DNA of 64,000 nt from Saururus chinensis. Its lineage: Eukaryota > Streptophyta > Magnoliopsida > Piperales > Saururaceae. Position numbers and translations under genes: made by a program. The DNA is taken from assembly GCA_035235625.1 (NCBI GenBank), contig CP141145.1, positions 24,492,563 to 24,556,562 of the forward strand, in the 5' to 3' direction. This document shows positions 35,930 through 49,204 of this stretch, piece by piece (positions within the stretch are counted from its first letter, which is position 1; every line of letters begins with the position of its first letter). The notes beneath the pieces were generated by a model, which saw only the letters and a list, made by a program, of their open reading frames with translations, did no database searches and was not told the DNA's origin.

Positions 35930-38664
35930 GAGTTTTTTCCATATTGCCTGGCCAAAGAATGAAAAATTCTATATTCCCTGGATTTTAAACAAAATGTCAT
36001 ATGATCGGTTTATGGACCAAACTGCCCTTAGGTTTCCACTATATCATGTTTTAAATATAGAGAGTAATAAATAAACACCGGAATAGTGTTGTGCCGTTTC
36101 GGTGTGCTGGGAGTCATTGGTGGCGAACGAAACTCGTTGGTGGGAGCTAACCGGTGGTGACTCACTGGCGAGCGTCGATGAACAAGAAAAAAAAAAAATT
36201 TGACACTACAGACACTGTGTGAGTACTCCAAAGGCTGCATTTCACAAAAATGATCCTTCTTTTACACCGATCATGGATATGATCAGTATTTGCATCCATT
36301 ATAACAGAGAGGTAGGCAATGACGACGTATATATTGGTAGAATGGCACGATTGATGAACATTCATCCGTTGGTGAACTTTGGCAAGCTACTGGGGCAAGT
36401 CAAAACATGACTTTCTGTCAATGGTAATGTTAGTTTGAAGTATTTAATTTCAATATCTCAATCATCCATGATATATGAATTACAAGAAGATGAGGACCTC
36501 TAATCAGTGTTCTCCATTCATAAGAAGGTGAATAAGGAGGTATTATCAATGTATGCCAAGATGAAAGAGCCCGACAATGGTAATAAATTACCATCACCCT
36601 CCATAGAAAGGAACGAGAAAGTCAATAGAGCTGAATCACCCATTGTAATATATCATCCTAACTCTAATGTCAGATTTCATACTGGATTCAATGAAACTCT
36701 GTTCACTTTTGAAATTGTCATGTAATAATGAATCTTTAGATTATACGCAATTTGAATAGTTTGTGTACTTGAGACCATGATATTGAACATATCGTGTTAA
36801 GGGTAAATCATATCGTGTGAAGTAATAAACACGATGTGTAATATATCACATTAGTAATTGATATACACATGTGATATAGCAATTATGAGTTGCAACGTAG
36901 ATATCATAACACAACATGCATTCATGTCGTGGTTTCAATTACATGTTTTGAAATGTAAGCATGGTAATATAATACACGATGTCGACTGATGTAAGCAATT
37001 TTTAACATGATAATGTGCAATACAAATGGGGAGAACTGAGAAACTTGCCATCAACAAATCCACGTCAATCTTCTTTCACCAATCCAATGAGTACATAACC
37101 TAAAATAGAAGTCAACCACAATAGATTAGAGGAATTGTTGCCAATGATGGGTGGGACAAGGACTTCATTTGATGACTACGAACCTCCATGCAACCCTTGT
37201 AATTACGACGGACGAGAAGGCGAATAAGTTGAAAATATGTGGGGTGAGGATCAATGGTATGATAATGATATAGTTGACATGGAAAGTATGTCCGACCATG
37301 AAGAATTTGGAAATAGTGAGGTTCCTAGTAATGTCGATGTTGAGGCGGAGGTAGATTGGGATACAGTCTATGATTTAAACATGTTCGAACTGAATATTGG
37401 TGAAGGTCAACTAATGATAGGCAGTTTGCAAGTTAAGGATTACCAAAAGCTCCTCGAATTGGGTGCACATTTTCTAAGCCTGTTGCATTTCAAGAGGGTC
37501 TTGATCGACTTGGCAATAAAGGTGAATTTACATATCATGTTGTGGATGAAAACTAGAATACGTACACTGCAAAGTGCTCCAATGATTCTTATAACATGTA
37601 CATAAGGACTTTAAATATAGGAGATCATGTGACTGTCACGAGGTTAGTGCCGACTCATTCATGTGGAACCCAAAGAAAGTCAACTAACCATCCCCTAGCA
37701 TTGCACCCTTGGATAGCGAGAAAATTTTATGGCTTGTTTAAAGACTTGGAGGACATTACACCTAAGAGCATAGCAAGTTATATTTTGAAACATTGAGGCA
37801 TAATTGTGAACTACAAGAAATGCTAGCGTGCAGGTAATGCATGAGAATAATCGAAGTGTTGATTTGGTATCATGATATGTTAGTCTAGCGTGTTATCGTT
37901 TACACACTTAAACTATAATCGGAATTTGCACTCACACAACATACATCAATATGTGTTACCATAAACACAACTAGTCATCGTGTATGGATTCCGACCACAT
38001 GAAGACATAAAATGTCATGTGATTGGGAACACGATGTAAGCCATTGTCGTATAACCATTACTAAATTATATTCAGTGGTGCAGGTAAAACTCTGACTGAT
38101 TTAATTGATGGTGACCTAGACAAATCCTACTACTTAATTCCTGCTTACAAGAGGTAGATAGAATATATAAATCGGGAAGTGTAGTTGTGGCAGTGAGATC
38201 ATGTGATATTCCCGAACCTATGGCTAGGTATGATTTCAAAAGAGTATTCTAGATGTTTGGCCTCGTTGCGAGAGCTTTCAGAACAATACGGAGGCCGTTG
38301 CTAACAGTTGATGCAACTTTCTTGAAAGGAAAGTATCTTGGACAACTATTGATAACAACTGCACTAGATAGGAACAATAATATATTGTGCGTTGCATTTG
38401 CAGTGGTTGAGAACGAGTGTGAGAAAACTTGGTGCTAGTTTCTTGAGTTGCTTAGAAATCATCTATTCTTTGATCCTCCAACCGGGTTGGATACAATCAT
38501 TTTTGATAGACAGAAGGAATTGGAAAATGCTGTGAAGAAGTTTTTCCCATCTACACACCACAGATATTACATCTGTCACATGGCAGCAAATACGCTGGAC
38601 AAATTCAAGGACAACTGCCTAAAGAATCAACTCCATGTTGCAGCCGAAACATTCAGACATAATG
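35930..38664 (+). mobile_element. MULE-3: left part of a MULE-1 relative, cut off at LTR A
   Basis: The left terminus (GAGTTTTTTCCATATTGCC, then ATTCC, TCATATGATC and GCCCTTAGG blocks) matches the MULE-1 terminal repeat in order. A transposase gene follows on the plus strand. The element stops within the transposase at 38664, where LTR A begins. No continuation of this transposase is seen on the far side of LTR A. The right end and any Ulp1-like gene of this copy are missing or unrecognised. Confidence 0.65.
36235..38664 (+). pseudogene. MULE-3 transposase (MuDR/MULE family), truncated
   Basis: Coding blocks correspond to MULE-1: an N-terminal block at about 36235-36725, an acidic block at 37140-37600 (WGEDQWYDNDIVDMES), a DNA-binding-type block at 37600-37850 and the MULE DDE domain at 38100-38664. 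The first catalytic Asp is in TVDATFLKGKYLGQ (codon near 38310). The second is in IIFDRQKEL (near 38505). The downstream HHRYYICHM motif keeps its Cys and His, unlike MULE-1. There is a stop inside the DDE domain (near 38437, where relatives have Trp or another aromatic) and other frame breaks upstream. The last third, with the catalytic Glu and zinc knuckle, is absent. Spacers 36780-37000 and 37860-38060 hold the GTGTTAT/ATAACAC palindrome. Confidence 0.75.
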
Positions 38665-41012
38665 CGTCATGCCCCAGCGATGCCCAACTTGACCCGAACC
38701 CGGTCCAGGGGCCGGTCAAGCACGCAGGGGCAATGAAGGGAAAATTGAGAAACAGTTTAGCGGAAGACTTAACCCTAACTATGGGTGACTTAACAGAATT
38801 ACGGAGTATGCACATTCCTTTGAGCAAGAGTAAATAAGAAGGAAAGAAAGAGAGTTACTTAATACAAAGTAAACAACTAGTCTCAAACCCACATGCTTAG
38901 TCAACCATAGCCCACGCTGGCTCAAAATAGGTCTTAAGTAACACAACTGTAAAATGTGACATAAATCCAACAAAGAACCCTACACAAAGGTTTTAAACAT
39001 AAAGTATAAACCAAGGAAAATAAGTCACACAAGAATCTCCACGATCACATCAAAGTCATCTGTGACCTTTCCTCAAAGAGGAGATCTTGTCCGTCTGTGT
39101 GTCGCATCACGTAGCCCCAAATCAAAAACACAAGAAAGAGGGGTGAGTTTAACAAACTCAGCAATGGTTTTTAATATAACTATCATCATCGGAAATACGA
39201 TAGCATAGCAATAAACTCATGTAGATCTAAGATTGGCAAGGTGTATCATTTTCTAATCACACATACATATCACCTAAACCTCCATCATAGTGTCACTCTC
39301 ATCATAACATCCTGTATGAAATGTATTTCTAACATAGATATTCCATCATGCATCACATCATAATAACCTGCATGAATGTATCTCTAACATACATATTCTA
39401 TCATGCATCACATCATAACAACCTACATGAATGTATCTCTAGCATACATTTTCTATCATGCATCACATCATAACAACCTGCATGAATGTATCTCTAACAT
39501 ACATATTTCATCATGCATCATATCATAACAACCTGCATGAATGTATCTCTAACATACATATTCCATCATGCATCACATCATAACATCCTCTATCAAGGAG
39601 TAATCACAATTTGGTGTCACACAGACAAAAACATAGACAAGGCCACAAAGGCGTGTCATGGTCCAAAATTCTACACAAGAATTCAAGAAAGTTCAGGGTT
39701 GTCAATCCCTAAAAAAAATTGCTCGCCCTGGACAATCCTGGCCGAGGATGTCCCATTCTCACATAGAGAATCTACAGCAGGGGTGTTCGCCTAGGGACAT
39801 CTCCTGCAAAGGGAAGAGCCCGAGTTCCCACACAGGAAACCCTAGAACACGTGGTAGCGGGTGCACACGGCATACCACACTGGATTCTCAGGGTCTAGAT
39901 GACACTCATAATAACAATCTCACAATCTGCGAAATAAGTACACAACTCGTCCCCACATACTTCCATTTCTCTAGACTCAACCCGGGGAGTGCACTCGTTC
40001 CACATAGGAACTCAAATCAAAACATGTCCCTTCGGACCAATCAAGTTTTGATTAAGTTATGACCAATCAATCTGGCACACAATTTCCCACATTGCATCCA
40101 ATCAGTCAAATTCAATTAACCTCGATAAAGCCTCAATTGGAAATCTATTTTCATGATGCATGCAGCATGGTACATATGTGGGCAAGGCATACATAAATCC
40201 TAATCCATGATAAGTGCTCTCATCAGCCCCTAATGCATCATTCATAATCATAATATCAAGCTTCAACATCATCATTTAAACCCTACATGTGTGTGTACCT
40301 AGTAGAAGTACTTCACTCAATGCATTTCAACATGCTTGAAATTAACTCACTACCACATTACACATGTGAATTAACATTTAATCATGAATTCTAGCGGAAA
40401 TCATAGGAGAAGAATCATTGAAATTATAACTCAAATCAAAACTCAACCAAAATGGCTAAACACATATAAGATCATTCATTTCATCCTTAAGCCATGACAT
40501 TCACCAACATCCACACATCAACTATTCACATTCTATCATGACAAATCAGTCCATTAATAGGTTGTAGTCCTACTGAAAATATGCTTAACCATAGAGAATC
40601 AACTATTCATAATTTCAAAATGACAATTCCAACATCATGCCACAAACCATAAGTTATTCCACAAATCTCTAATTATATATCTCAACTTCATAACCTCAAT
40701 AGTGTGCCTATCCAGTAGCATAATATAGCTCAAAACACTCCACATTCATATGAAATTGGTAAGTTAAAGTAGAATCATCAAAATAAACATCATGCAATAG
40801 AACACAATTTTGCTGTGTAGCCGTTTGAACGCCCTGCAGGGCCATTCGATCACTTTTGACTCTTACGGTTGCGAATAATATAAATATGAATATGCCAAAG
40901 TGTCAAATTTTTCCTTAAGAATACGAGCAAAAAACTATAAAATATTGCATAAAATTGCAGAAAATATGCAGAAAATATACAAAAGAATTATAGAAAAATC
41001 AGGGATGTTACA
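38665..41012 (-). mobile_element. LTR A of the C/D family, reverse orientation, shortened
   Basis: It begins (plus strand) CGTCATGCCCCAGCGATGCCC, matching the start of LTR B (TGTCACGCCCCGGCGATGCCC), and ends GGGATGTTACA, matching the reverse complement of the start of LTR C. It carries the family tandem block (about 39.7-39.9 kb) and a 55-bp minisatellite (39312-39595). Compared with LTR B, about 1.2 kb is missing near its right end. The flanks do not match: MULE-3 transposase (+) lies on the left, a different MULE transposase (-) on the right, and the adjoining five bases differ (TAATG and TATAG). It is a fossil without coding region. Confidence 0.7.
39312..39595 (-). repeat. Minisatellite in LTR A, period about 55 bp, five units
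   Basis: Each unit contains TGAATGTATCTCTAACATA, then CATATTC, ATCATGCATCA and CATCATAACAACCT. The array is the reverse-strand counterpart of the arrays in LTRs B and C. Confidence 0.8.
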
Positions 41013-43870
41013 TATAGTCATTTGTTCGTCAAATACCTGTGGCCGGTTTGTCTTTGCTTCAATGTAGAAGTGGGGGTAGAGGCTTGAATCTTTGAATTTT
41101 GCATGCATATTAGACCACATATGATAAGCACAATACCCATGTACACAATCCAAAAATACTTTTTGAACTTGTAAAATGATTGAACGATTTTTGTGAGATA
41201 TAATAACCAGCCCTTCAATGTGGCCCAGGACATGCTTTAGAAGTTTAAGGACCCACTCCCATGAGTCATTGTTTTCTGATTCTCTTATCCCTAATATAAT
41301 GGGGTACAAGTGATTGTCACCATCCAAAGTTAATGCCACAAATAAGGTTCCTTTGTACCGTCCTTTTAAATGTGTGTTGTCTATGGCAAGTACCTTATGC
41401 ATGTGCCTCTTGAAATTCTCAACGCACACACCAAATGATACAAAACACATTTGGAATGATTTGTCTCTAATGTCATATTGGATATTTGTGGTAGTACCTG
41501 GATTCATTTTTTCTGATTGGTGTAGATATGCTGGAAGGTCCGCATAAGACTCCTCAAATGTTCCCCTCAACTTCTCCACAATGGCCTCTTTAGCCTTCCA
41601 AGCCTTACGATAACTTATGAAAACTCCATACTTGACATTAATATTTTTTTTATATTGTTTGGTGTGTAAGTCCCATGTCCCTCCATACAACTATATATAA
41701 CATCAACGATAATCCCACTTTTTGCTTGACAATGATCTTCACCATGTAATGCATTCGAACATGTATGTACTGAATTCATTTTCTTCACTTTGAACATGAA
41801 ACATCCACTAATTCTTGAGGCATGTAATCTCCACGGGTAGTCCTCAACAACACATCTAATTGTATACCTTGATTTATTTAAATATATAACTTTGAACTAA
41901 GACTTGGTGTACATGGACATGTTGTGAAGGTGAAGGTGAAGTTGAAGCATGGCTTTGTCCTTGAACTATTGACCAATTTCTATCTATTCTCGATCATAGA
42001 CCTTTCCTAATTGAACACCAAAGTCATTATTTACATAGGGATCCTCCCCAGTAATGTCCAATTTATAGGTCAAACTTGGAGGTTCTTCATCAAGTCTCCA
42101 TCTCTTATTCTCCTAAAAATTACAAGTGTAAATTATTAAACTAGAAACTACCAAACTAAAACAATGCCAAACTTAAAAAATGCCAAAAGTAAAACCTACC
42201 AAAAAGAAACACTGCCAAACTAAAAAACTGCCACACTAAAAAATTGCCACACTGTAAAACTGCGAAACAGATAAACTTCCAAACTAAAAAACAAACTTAC
42301 CTTCTTTCAATTGATGTAACTGGAACTGATATTTTTGAACTATCAATGTTTTCCACTTCTTCGTTAACAAGCGGGGGCTGACTATAGTTGCTTCCATTTG
42401 ATCTACACAATATATTTTGTATCAGTAGTCTCATACATATACATACATAATACAAACTTACAAAATATATTCACAATATTGACTGCACCTTTCATCATTA
42501 GGACAAGGCTGATCTTCATGTATTGGAGAACTCATATTATGTTCTTCTATACCATTATTATCCTCTCCTACAGGATCATCTTCATATGCTGATGATGAAG
42601 CATAATAAGGATCCTTCCCAAATTGAAAGTCATCTATATTCGTGTTTCAGACATACTCATTAATGCTTGAATCAATATCGAACTCTTCCTTCGCCATCAT
42701 GTGTTGCTTTTGACTCAATATCAATTTGAGATGTTTGTGTTTTCTTCATCCTCCTCTCCTCCTCTAAATGAAATAGCTCATCTAATTAGAGTTTATCTTC
42801 ATCACAACTGAGATTTACAGTTGTGTTGTATGGTACACTAGAAAATGTGCCCTTCTCCTCCCACATGACTGCTCTTTTTCCTATATTCTCCTCCCACTTT
42901 GCACTTTTTCTTCACATCTCCTCATGCCATTTCGGCACTTTGACACTAATATTCCTTTCAGTAATATTCTCTTTTCTTACTTTAGTTATCATTAATGGTA
43001 TTCCATTCAATCTTAGTTTATTCTCTCGAATGAAGCAATAGAGAGTTCCATTATCATTTATTTGAGAAGGTGGAAGGTCAATAGGCATTGCAATAGGATA
43101 TGTAAAACTTAACTTTAATAAGTACTTTTTCTTTCACCATTTACACACTTCATACAACATATCCAAGAGAGCAACACAAGTCACCTTGCATGGAACTTCA
43201 ATTAGTTTTGATTCTGCATTGTGGCAATTGTATTTCCTACAACTTGCATCCCAATGTACATCCCAAACACACAACAAACTTTGTGTATCCCTTTCTGTGC
43301 TCTTCTCGTATCATATCAGCAATCTAGTTGTCCACTTTTCTAGTTTTTTAGTTATCCAGTCTTCCAAATTTCCAGTTTCCCATTTTCAGTTTTCCAATTA
43401 GCCAAAAATCTTATTATCAAAAACTACATAATGACCAAAATATAACCAATCGAAAATACCATTTTGACCTAGTAACACATTTCTTATCATCCCAAATCAC
43501 ATGAATGAATCTTCTACATGGAAGGACTACACGGAGCTGTACATTGAGACATGCTAGAGAAAAGTTGTGTAGAAGGAAACAAATGCACAAACAAAAGTAG
43601 GTCAAAAGATCAACCAACCTAGGTAGGAAGCCTAACTAGAAATAAAACCACCGCAGGATGAAGCCGTACTAGAGACGAAGAAGACATTTTCCTAGACTAA
43701 GCGACCGATGTAGATTTTTCCCGTTGGGTTGTCATATGATGGAGACTTGCTCACGTGGCAACTTACAAATGTGTGAAGGCTTTTGATCGAACTACCCTCT
43801 CCTTCATCATATAACATCTTGATGGGGAAAAACTACATTTGTCATATTATGTTTATAATACGTTAAGAGA
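41013..43870 (-). pseudogene. MULE-2: second-family MuDR transposase relic, truncated by LTR A
   Basis: This is read on the minus strand from about 43660. N-terminal bits lie at 43600-42350, a MuDR-type N-terminal DNA-binding block at about 41900-41690 (SGCFMFKVKKMNSVHTC), and the MULE domain at 41690-41020. The catalytic Asp is in AIDNTHLKGRYKGTLF. A GIRESENNDSWEWVLKLLK segment and a CVHGYCAYHMWSNM segment (the CxxH motif) follow. The usual second catalytic Asp position reads VIISHKNRSII, so that Asp appears lost. The gene stops in IEAKTNRPQVFDEQM at the edge of LTR A. The family differs from MULE-1/3. A spacer at 42120-42300 is built of degenerate GCCAAACT(A)AAA units. The right terminus may lie near 43.83 kb. 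Confidence 0.7.
42120..42300 (-). repeat. MULE-2 spacer of degenerate short units
   Basis: About 180 bp of irregularly spaced units of the form ACTGCCAAACTAAAA on the plus strand, or TAGTTTGGCAGT on the minus strand. The spacing (about 13-18 bp) and sequence vary, so this is an old degenerate array. Similar AGTTTTCCAGTT-type strings occur at 43320-43400, 48330-48420 and 50030-50220, in other non-coding parts of the same MULE region. Confidence 0.65.
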
Positions 43871-44483
43871 AAAATGTATTCTTCCAGTATTCCCATTCAG
43901 ATGCATACTATGTCTAGGTTGCATCCTATTTTGTTAGTATGATTTTCTCTAAATTGCTCATTTGTGTGATAGGAATTGGAAAAGAACACAATAGTTGAAT
44001 GTGTGTTATTAGTATTTTTAATAAACCATAAAATAACCATCTGAAGACAATATCCATTTGAACATAATTCAAAAACATTGAACTGAGTTTTATGATAAAG
44101 AATAATTCAATATATTAAGTTATGTTTATGCTTCAACACTTGGTAGGGTTTATGCTTGTTTCTCTGTGTTTGGAAGGCCGTTGTCATCCTCTGAAAAAAA
44201 GGGTTCAACAGCTGCATTAGTAAAACCATCAATTAAATGTTATAAAAAGAAAACAATTAATAAATGACTAAATTCATACCGTAACCCTTTTTTTGTCTAT
44301 AATTGGTAAGCAAATAACTTCCTTAGCCGGGGTACGTCCTCACCAATGAAGTCAAAAGTATATCGATGTGACAAATACCACATATATAAGCATATAAGAA
44401 CCCCACAGTCATCACAGTTAACTTGTTTGGGGTGACCTGCTACCTCCACAATATCCATTGTCCACTATTTGGAGCACTCTAAC

Positions 44484-47400
44484 TGTCACGCCCCGGCGAT
44501 GCCCGACCCAAGCCGAACCCGGTCCAGGGGCCGGTCAAGCGCGCGGGGGCGACGAAGTGAAGATTGAGAAACGATTCTAGCGGAAGACTTAACCCTAACC
44601 ACGGGCGATTAACAGCAATACGGAGTGCGCACAATCCTTTGAGCAAGAGTAAATAAAAGGGAAGGAAAAAGGTGTTACTTATCACAAAGTAAACAACAAT
44701 CTCAAACCCACAAGCTTAGTTAAGTAAAGCCCACACCGGCTCAAAATAAGTCATAAGCGTCACAACTGTAGGATATGACATGAATCTAAAACAAGAACCC
44801 TACATAGAGGTTCTAACATAAAGCATGAAACAAACGAAGGTAAGTCACGCAACGATCTCCATCATCACACCCAAGCTACCTCTGACCTTTCCTCAAAGAG
44901 GCAATCCTGTCCGTCTGCGTGTCGCACCACGCAGCCCCAAATCAAAACACAAAAGAGGGGTGAGTTTTAACACTCAGCAATGGTTTTTAATATCACTGTC
45001 AACGTAGAAAATACGATAGCTTAGTAATGAGATCGTTCAGATCAAAGATTTACATGATGCATCACTTTCTGATCACACATTCATATCACCTAACACTGCA
45101 TCATAATGCATAATTCAACTTGCATAGATGTATCTCTAACATACATATTCCCACATGCATTCACATCATAACCAATCCCGCATGGATGTATCTCTAACAT
45201 ACATATTCCCACATGCATAATATCATCACAACCTGCATGGATGTATCTCTAACATACATATTCCCACATGCATAATATCATCACAACCTGCATGGATGTA
45301 TCTCTAACATACATATTCCCACATGCATTATATCATCACAACCTGCATGGATGTATCTCTAACATACATATTCCCACATGCATAATATCATCACAACTTG
45401 CATGGATGTATCTCTAACATACATATTCCACATGCATTATATCAACATCAACCTCCATCAAGGAGAAATCACACATTAATGTCACACAGACGGGAGCATA
45501 GACAAGGCCACGAAGCCGTGTCATGGTCCAAAATTCTACACAAGAATTCAAGAAAGATCGGGGTTGTCAATCCCTAATACTGCTCGCCCTGGACGATCCT
45601 GGCCAAGGATGTCTCATTCTCACATAGAGAATCTAGAGCAGGGGTGTTCGCCCAGGGACATCTCCTGCGGAGGGAAGAGCCCGAGTTCTCACACAGAGAA
45701 CCCTAGAACACGTGGTAGCGGGGTGCACACGGCATACCACACTGGATTCTCAGGGTCCAAATGACACTCATAATAACATTCTCACAATCCGCAAGACAAG
45801 TACACAACTCGTCCCCATATCATTCCATTTAACAAGACTCAACCCGGGGAGTGCACTCGTTCCACACAGGAACTTCAAATCGTTCCACACAGGAACTTCA
45901 AATCATTCCACACAGGAACTTCAAATCGTCCCACACAGGAACTTCAAATCAAAATATGTCTTTTTGGACCAATCAACTTGCGATTAATCCACGACCGATC
46001 AATCCGGCACACAATTCCATCACATTGCATCCAATCGGTCAAATTCGATTAATCACGATGAAGTCTCATTTGGAAATCTATTTTCATGATGCGTGCAACA
46101 TGGTATATGCGTGGGCAAAACATACATGAATCCTAATCCATGATAAGTGCTCTCACCAGCCCCTAATGCATCATTCATAATCACAATATTAAGCTTCAAC
46201 ATCATCATTTGACCCCACATGTGTGTGTGTATCTAGTAGAAACATTTCACATAATTCATGCCATCATGCTTGAAATTAAACTCACTACCACACTACACAT
46301 GTGAATTTCCATCTAAACATGAATTCTAGCGGAAATCATAGGAGAAGAATCGTTGAAATCATAGCTAGATTCAAAACTCAACCACAAAGGCTAAACACAT
46401 ATAACATCACTCATTTCATCATTGAGTCATGACATTCACCAACATTCACACACCATTAACCACAATCTATCATGACAAATCAGTCCAACAATGATTGTAG
46501 TCCTACTGAAAATATGCTTAACCAAAGGGAAACAACTATTCATAATTTCAAAATAACGATTCCAACATCATGCCACAAAACATAAGTCATTCCACCATCT
46601 CTAAGCATATATCTCAACTCCATAAACTTAATAACATGCATTCTCAGTGGCCTAACATAGCTTAAAACACTCCACATTCATATAAAATTGGCAAGCTAAA
46701 GTGGAATTATCAAAATAGACATCATGCACACAACATACAATTTTCTGTGTAGCCGATCGATCGCCCTTCAGGCCGTTCGATCGGTTACACGCAAAATTTC
46801 AAAATTTACAGTTCAGCCGATCGATCGCCCTGCAAGGCCGATCGATCGCCAACACGGCAGAATAGTCATCTTCTTCCTTTCGCAAATCCAAACCGAAACA
46901 CCATAGATAACACTTCAAATCCACATCTAACACCCTAATCATCATCAAAAGTCCTCCTTGACTTCCAGAATATCAAACCAAACCATAATAATGCAAAACC
47001 CTAAGAAATTGAGATTAAATAATTCCATTTTCTAATCTTACCATTAACACACTAAATCAAGCAAACCATTTCGAAATAAGCCAAAAATGGAGAGTTTTAC
47101 CATGGATAAACAGAGATTTTGAAGACCCATTACCTCAGCACTTGATTAAGCTCAGATTGAAGAGTCACCCTTCTTGAAATCCTTGAAAACACAATGAGTT
47201 TGAATTAAACTCTAATAGAAATCGATTTACTCAAGAAATCCCTAATTAAATCTTAGATCTAGGGCTTGTTGGTAGTAAAAATCGAATTTTGAATGTTAGG
47301 GTTTGTATTAAAACACAAATCAGTAGTTTTTGATGGTCAAAAATGAATTGAATCAAGGGGAAAATGGTAGATTTGGAAGAAATAAAGAGAAAAGCCATGG

Positions 47401-47950
47401 ATTAGTCCTTAATTAGAGTAAGCTTACCTTAATCGGCTTCTAATTCAGGCCTAAGTGGGGGTTAGGACAGCTTCCTTCCTTAGCCTATTCCCAAAAATGG
47501 AAATGGCTCAGGTTTGCCCTTTTATAGTAAGGGTTGGGGTATGCATAGGTAAGTTTTGGGGTGTAAATATAAAAAGTAGGCTAAAAGTGGGTATTTTGCA
47601 AATTTAAACACTGATTAAGCCTAATAAAATTCTGAAAATTTTTGTATGACCTTAAGTATATGTCTAGGTTCATTTGACACAAAAATAAAAATTTCAACGG
47701 TGGGGCCCACAGGGGTCTCGCCAAAACCCTAATTTTTTGGGAAAATAGTGAAAATTCCGAAAAATCTCAAAAATTCACATTTGGTTTAAAATCACTTAAA
47801 ACCACTGATGTTAAAGTTAATTTTGGTTAAAACCATCACAAACTCTATTTATTTATGAAATCACCGAATAAGATCAGAAAACGCGTAAATCTCACGATAA
47901 CCCATAATTAAAGAAAATGAAAACCCGGTTTAAAGATAAGGGTCCTTACA
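44484..47950 (-). mobile_element. Solo LTR B (3.47 kb) of the C/D family
   Basis: On the minus strand it runs from TGTAAGGACCC (47950) to GGGGCGTGACA (44484). It is flanked by CTAAC on both sides (44479-44483 and 47951-47955), a clean 5-bp duplication. CTATAAAAGGGC on the minus strand near 47520 fits this orientation. It shares the tandem block (about 45.55-45.75 kb), a minisatellite (45120-45430) and GATCGATCG-rich strings near 46750-46850 with the other copies. A short tandem of CCACACAGGAACTTCAAATC units (about 19-20 bp) lies at 45860-45945. It has no coding region. It interrupts the second Ulp1-like gene. Confidence 0.85.
45120..45430 (-). repeat. Minisatellite in LTR B, period 55-57 bp, six units
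   Basis: The units contain GCATGGATGTATCTCTAACA, TACATATTCCCACATGCAT and ATATCATCACAACCT. Four central units are nearly identical, which points to recent expansion or homogenisation of the array. Confidence 0.85.
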
Positions 47951-49204
47951 CTAACCATTCAAACTTATAGAGGATTAGAGGTATAAGGACTTGTAGCTTG
48001 CCCACCTCAGTGCAATATTTTTACTCTTGTCTTGAGTAAAGAGGGTAAAAAATCTGAATATAAGCTTCCTATATACGGAGCACTACCAAAATCTAATGAT
48101 TATTGTTGACATTGAGTGGGAAGTAATGATGTGAAAATTATGAAAATGGTTTTCCTTTGACACTCAACAAGCTCTTCAAAGTGTTTGGGACTGATGTCCA
48201 CATGTCGGCCCATTCCTCTAACTCTGGCAGCTTGCCATGTGCATCTTTGAATTCCACCCACTAAGCTAATGCATCTTTGCAGTTATGCATAAGCAATCTC
48301 TACAAACACATTACAGTAAATTAACTTTCATCCTAATAGTTATCCACTATCCTATTGATAGTTATCCACTATCCTATTCATAGTTATACATTTTACAGTT
48401 CATAGTTTAGTGTATTAAAAAAATGATAAAACTTTTCAGGAAATATACTGAGTGGAATGCTTGGTCCCTCACCCATCGAGGCCTATTGTTATGCATGAGT
48501 GTTACATAAGCATCAATCTGCTATATAGAAATAAAATACATTAGATTAATACATATTCCTTCCTTCGCTCTTACAAAACGTATATTAAAATGACATAAAT
48601 CAATACACATATTTTATCTCCTGGCCATCTCCAAGATTTGTAAAACCCTTCAATAATGCTGGGGTTATAAGAGTGCCCCAAAGTATGCATATCTGCTTAT
48701 TACAAATATCATCCCTCAAATCAAATACAATGTTAAGTAAATAGTATTAAATTAAAAGGTCCCCGTTTGAAATAATAACAAATAAACTCACTTCTTTACA
48801 CCCTTCTATAAAAACTTATTTAACTTGTCTTCCTTTGTTGCCCCAAATGAAACTAGGTTAGTAAAATCTAGTCAGGCAGCTTCGCTTAGCATGAGCAATA
48901 TATTGCTCTTCACCTTCTTCATAGAAGAGGTATCAACCTTTAGGGGTTCAGGGCACATATCCATGTCCTTCTCAGTAGCCTTTCCTTTTTTGCCCTTTTT
49001 CTGTGGGTTTGTGTAGGGGGGTTTTCGATATTTATTCTTAACCCTCACCCTTTCCGCTGGTGCAATTTCAAATTTACGCCGACTCAAAGGCTTATTGTTC
49101 TCTTCTTCATCCTACATAAGATGATAAGAAAAATATTAGTTCTTGTTCTATGCAAGTATATTCAATAAACAAAAAATATTTGTACCTCAACGACAACAAT
49201 AGTG

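Noticed and set aside
45120-45430. Regularly spaced repeats suggestive of a CRISPR array
   Set aside because: The whole 55-57 bp unit repeats, with no unique spacers, and the setting is a plant LTR; it is a minisatellite.
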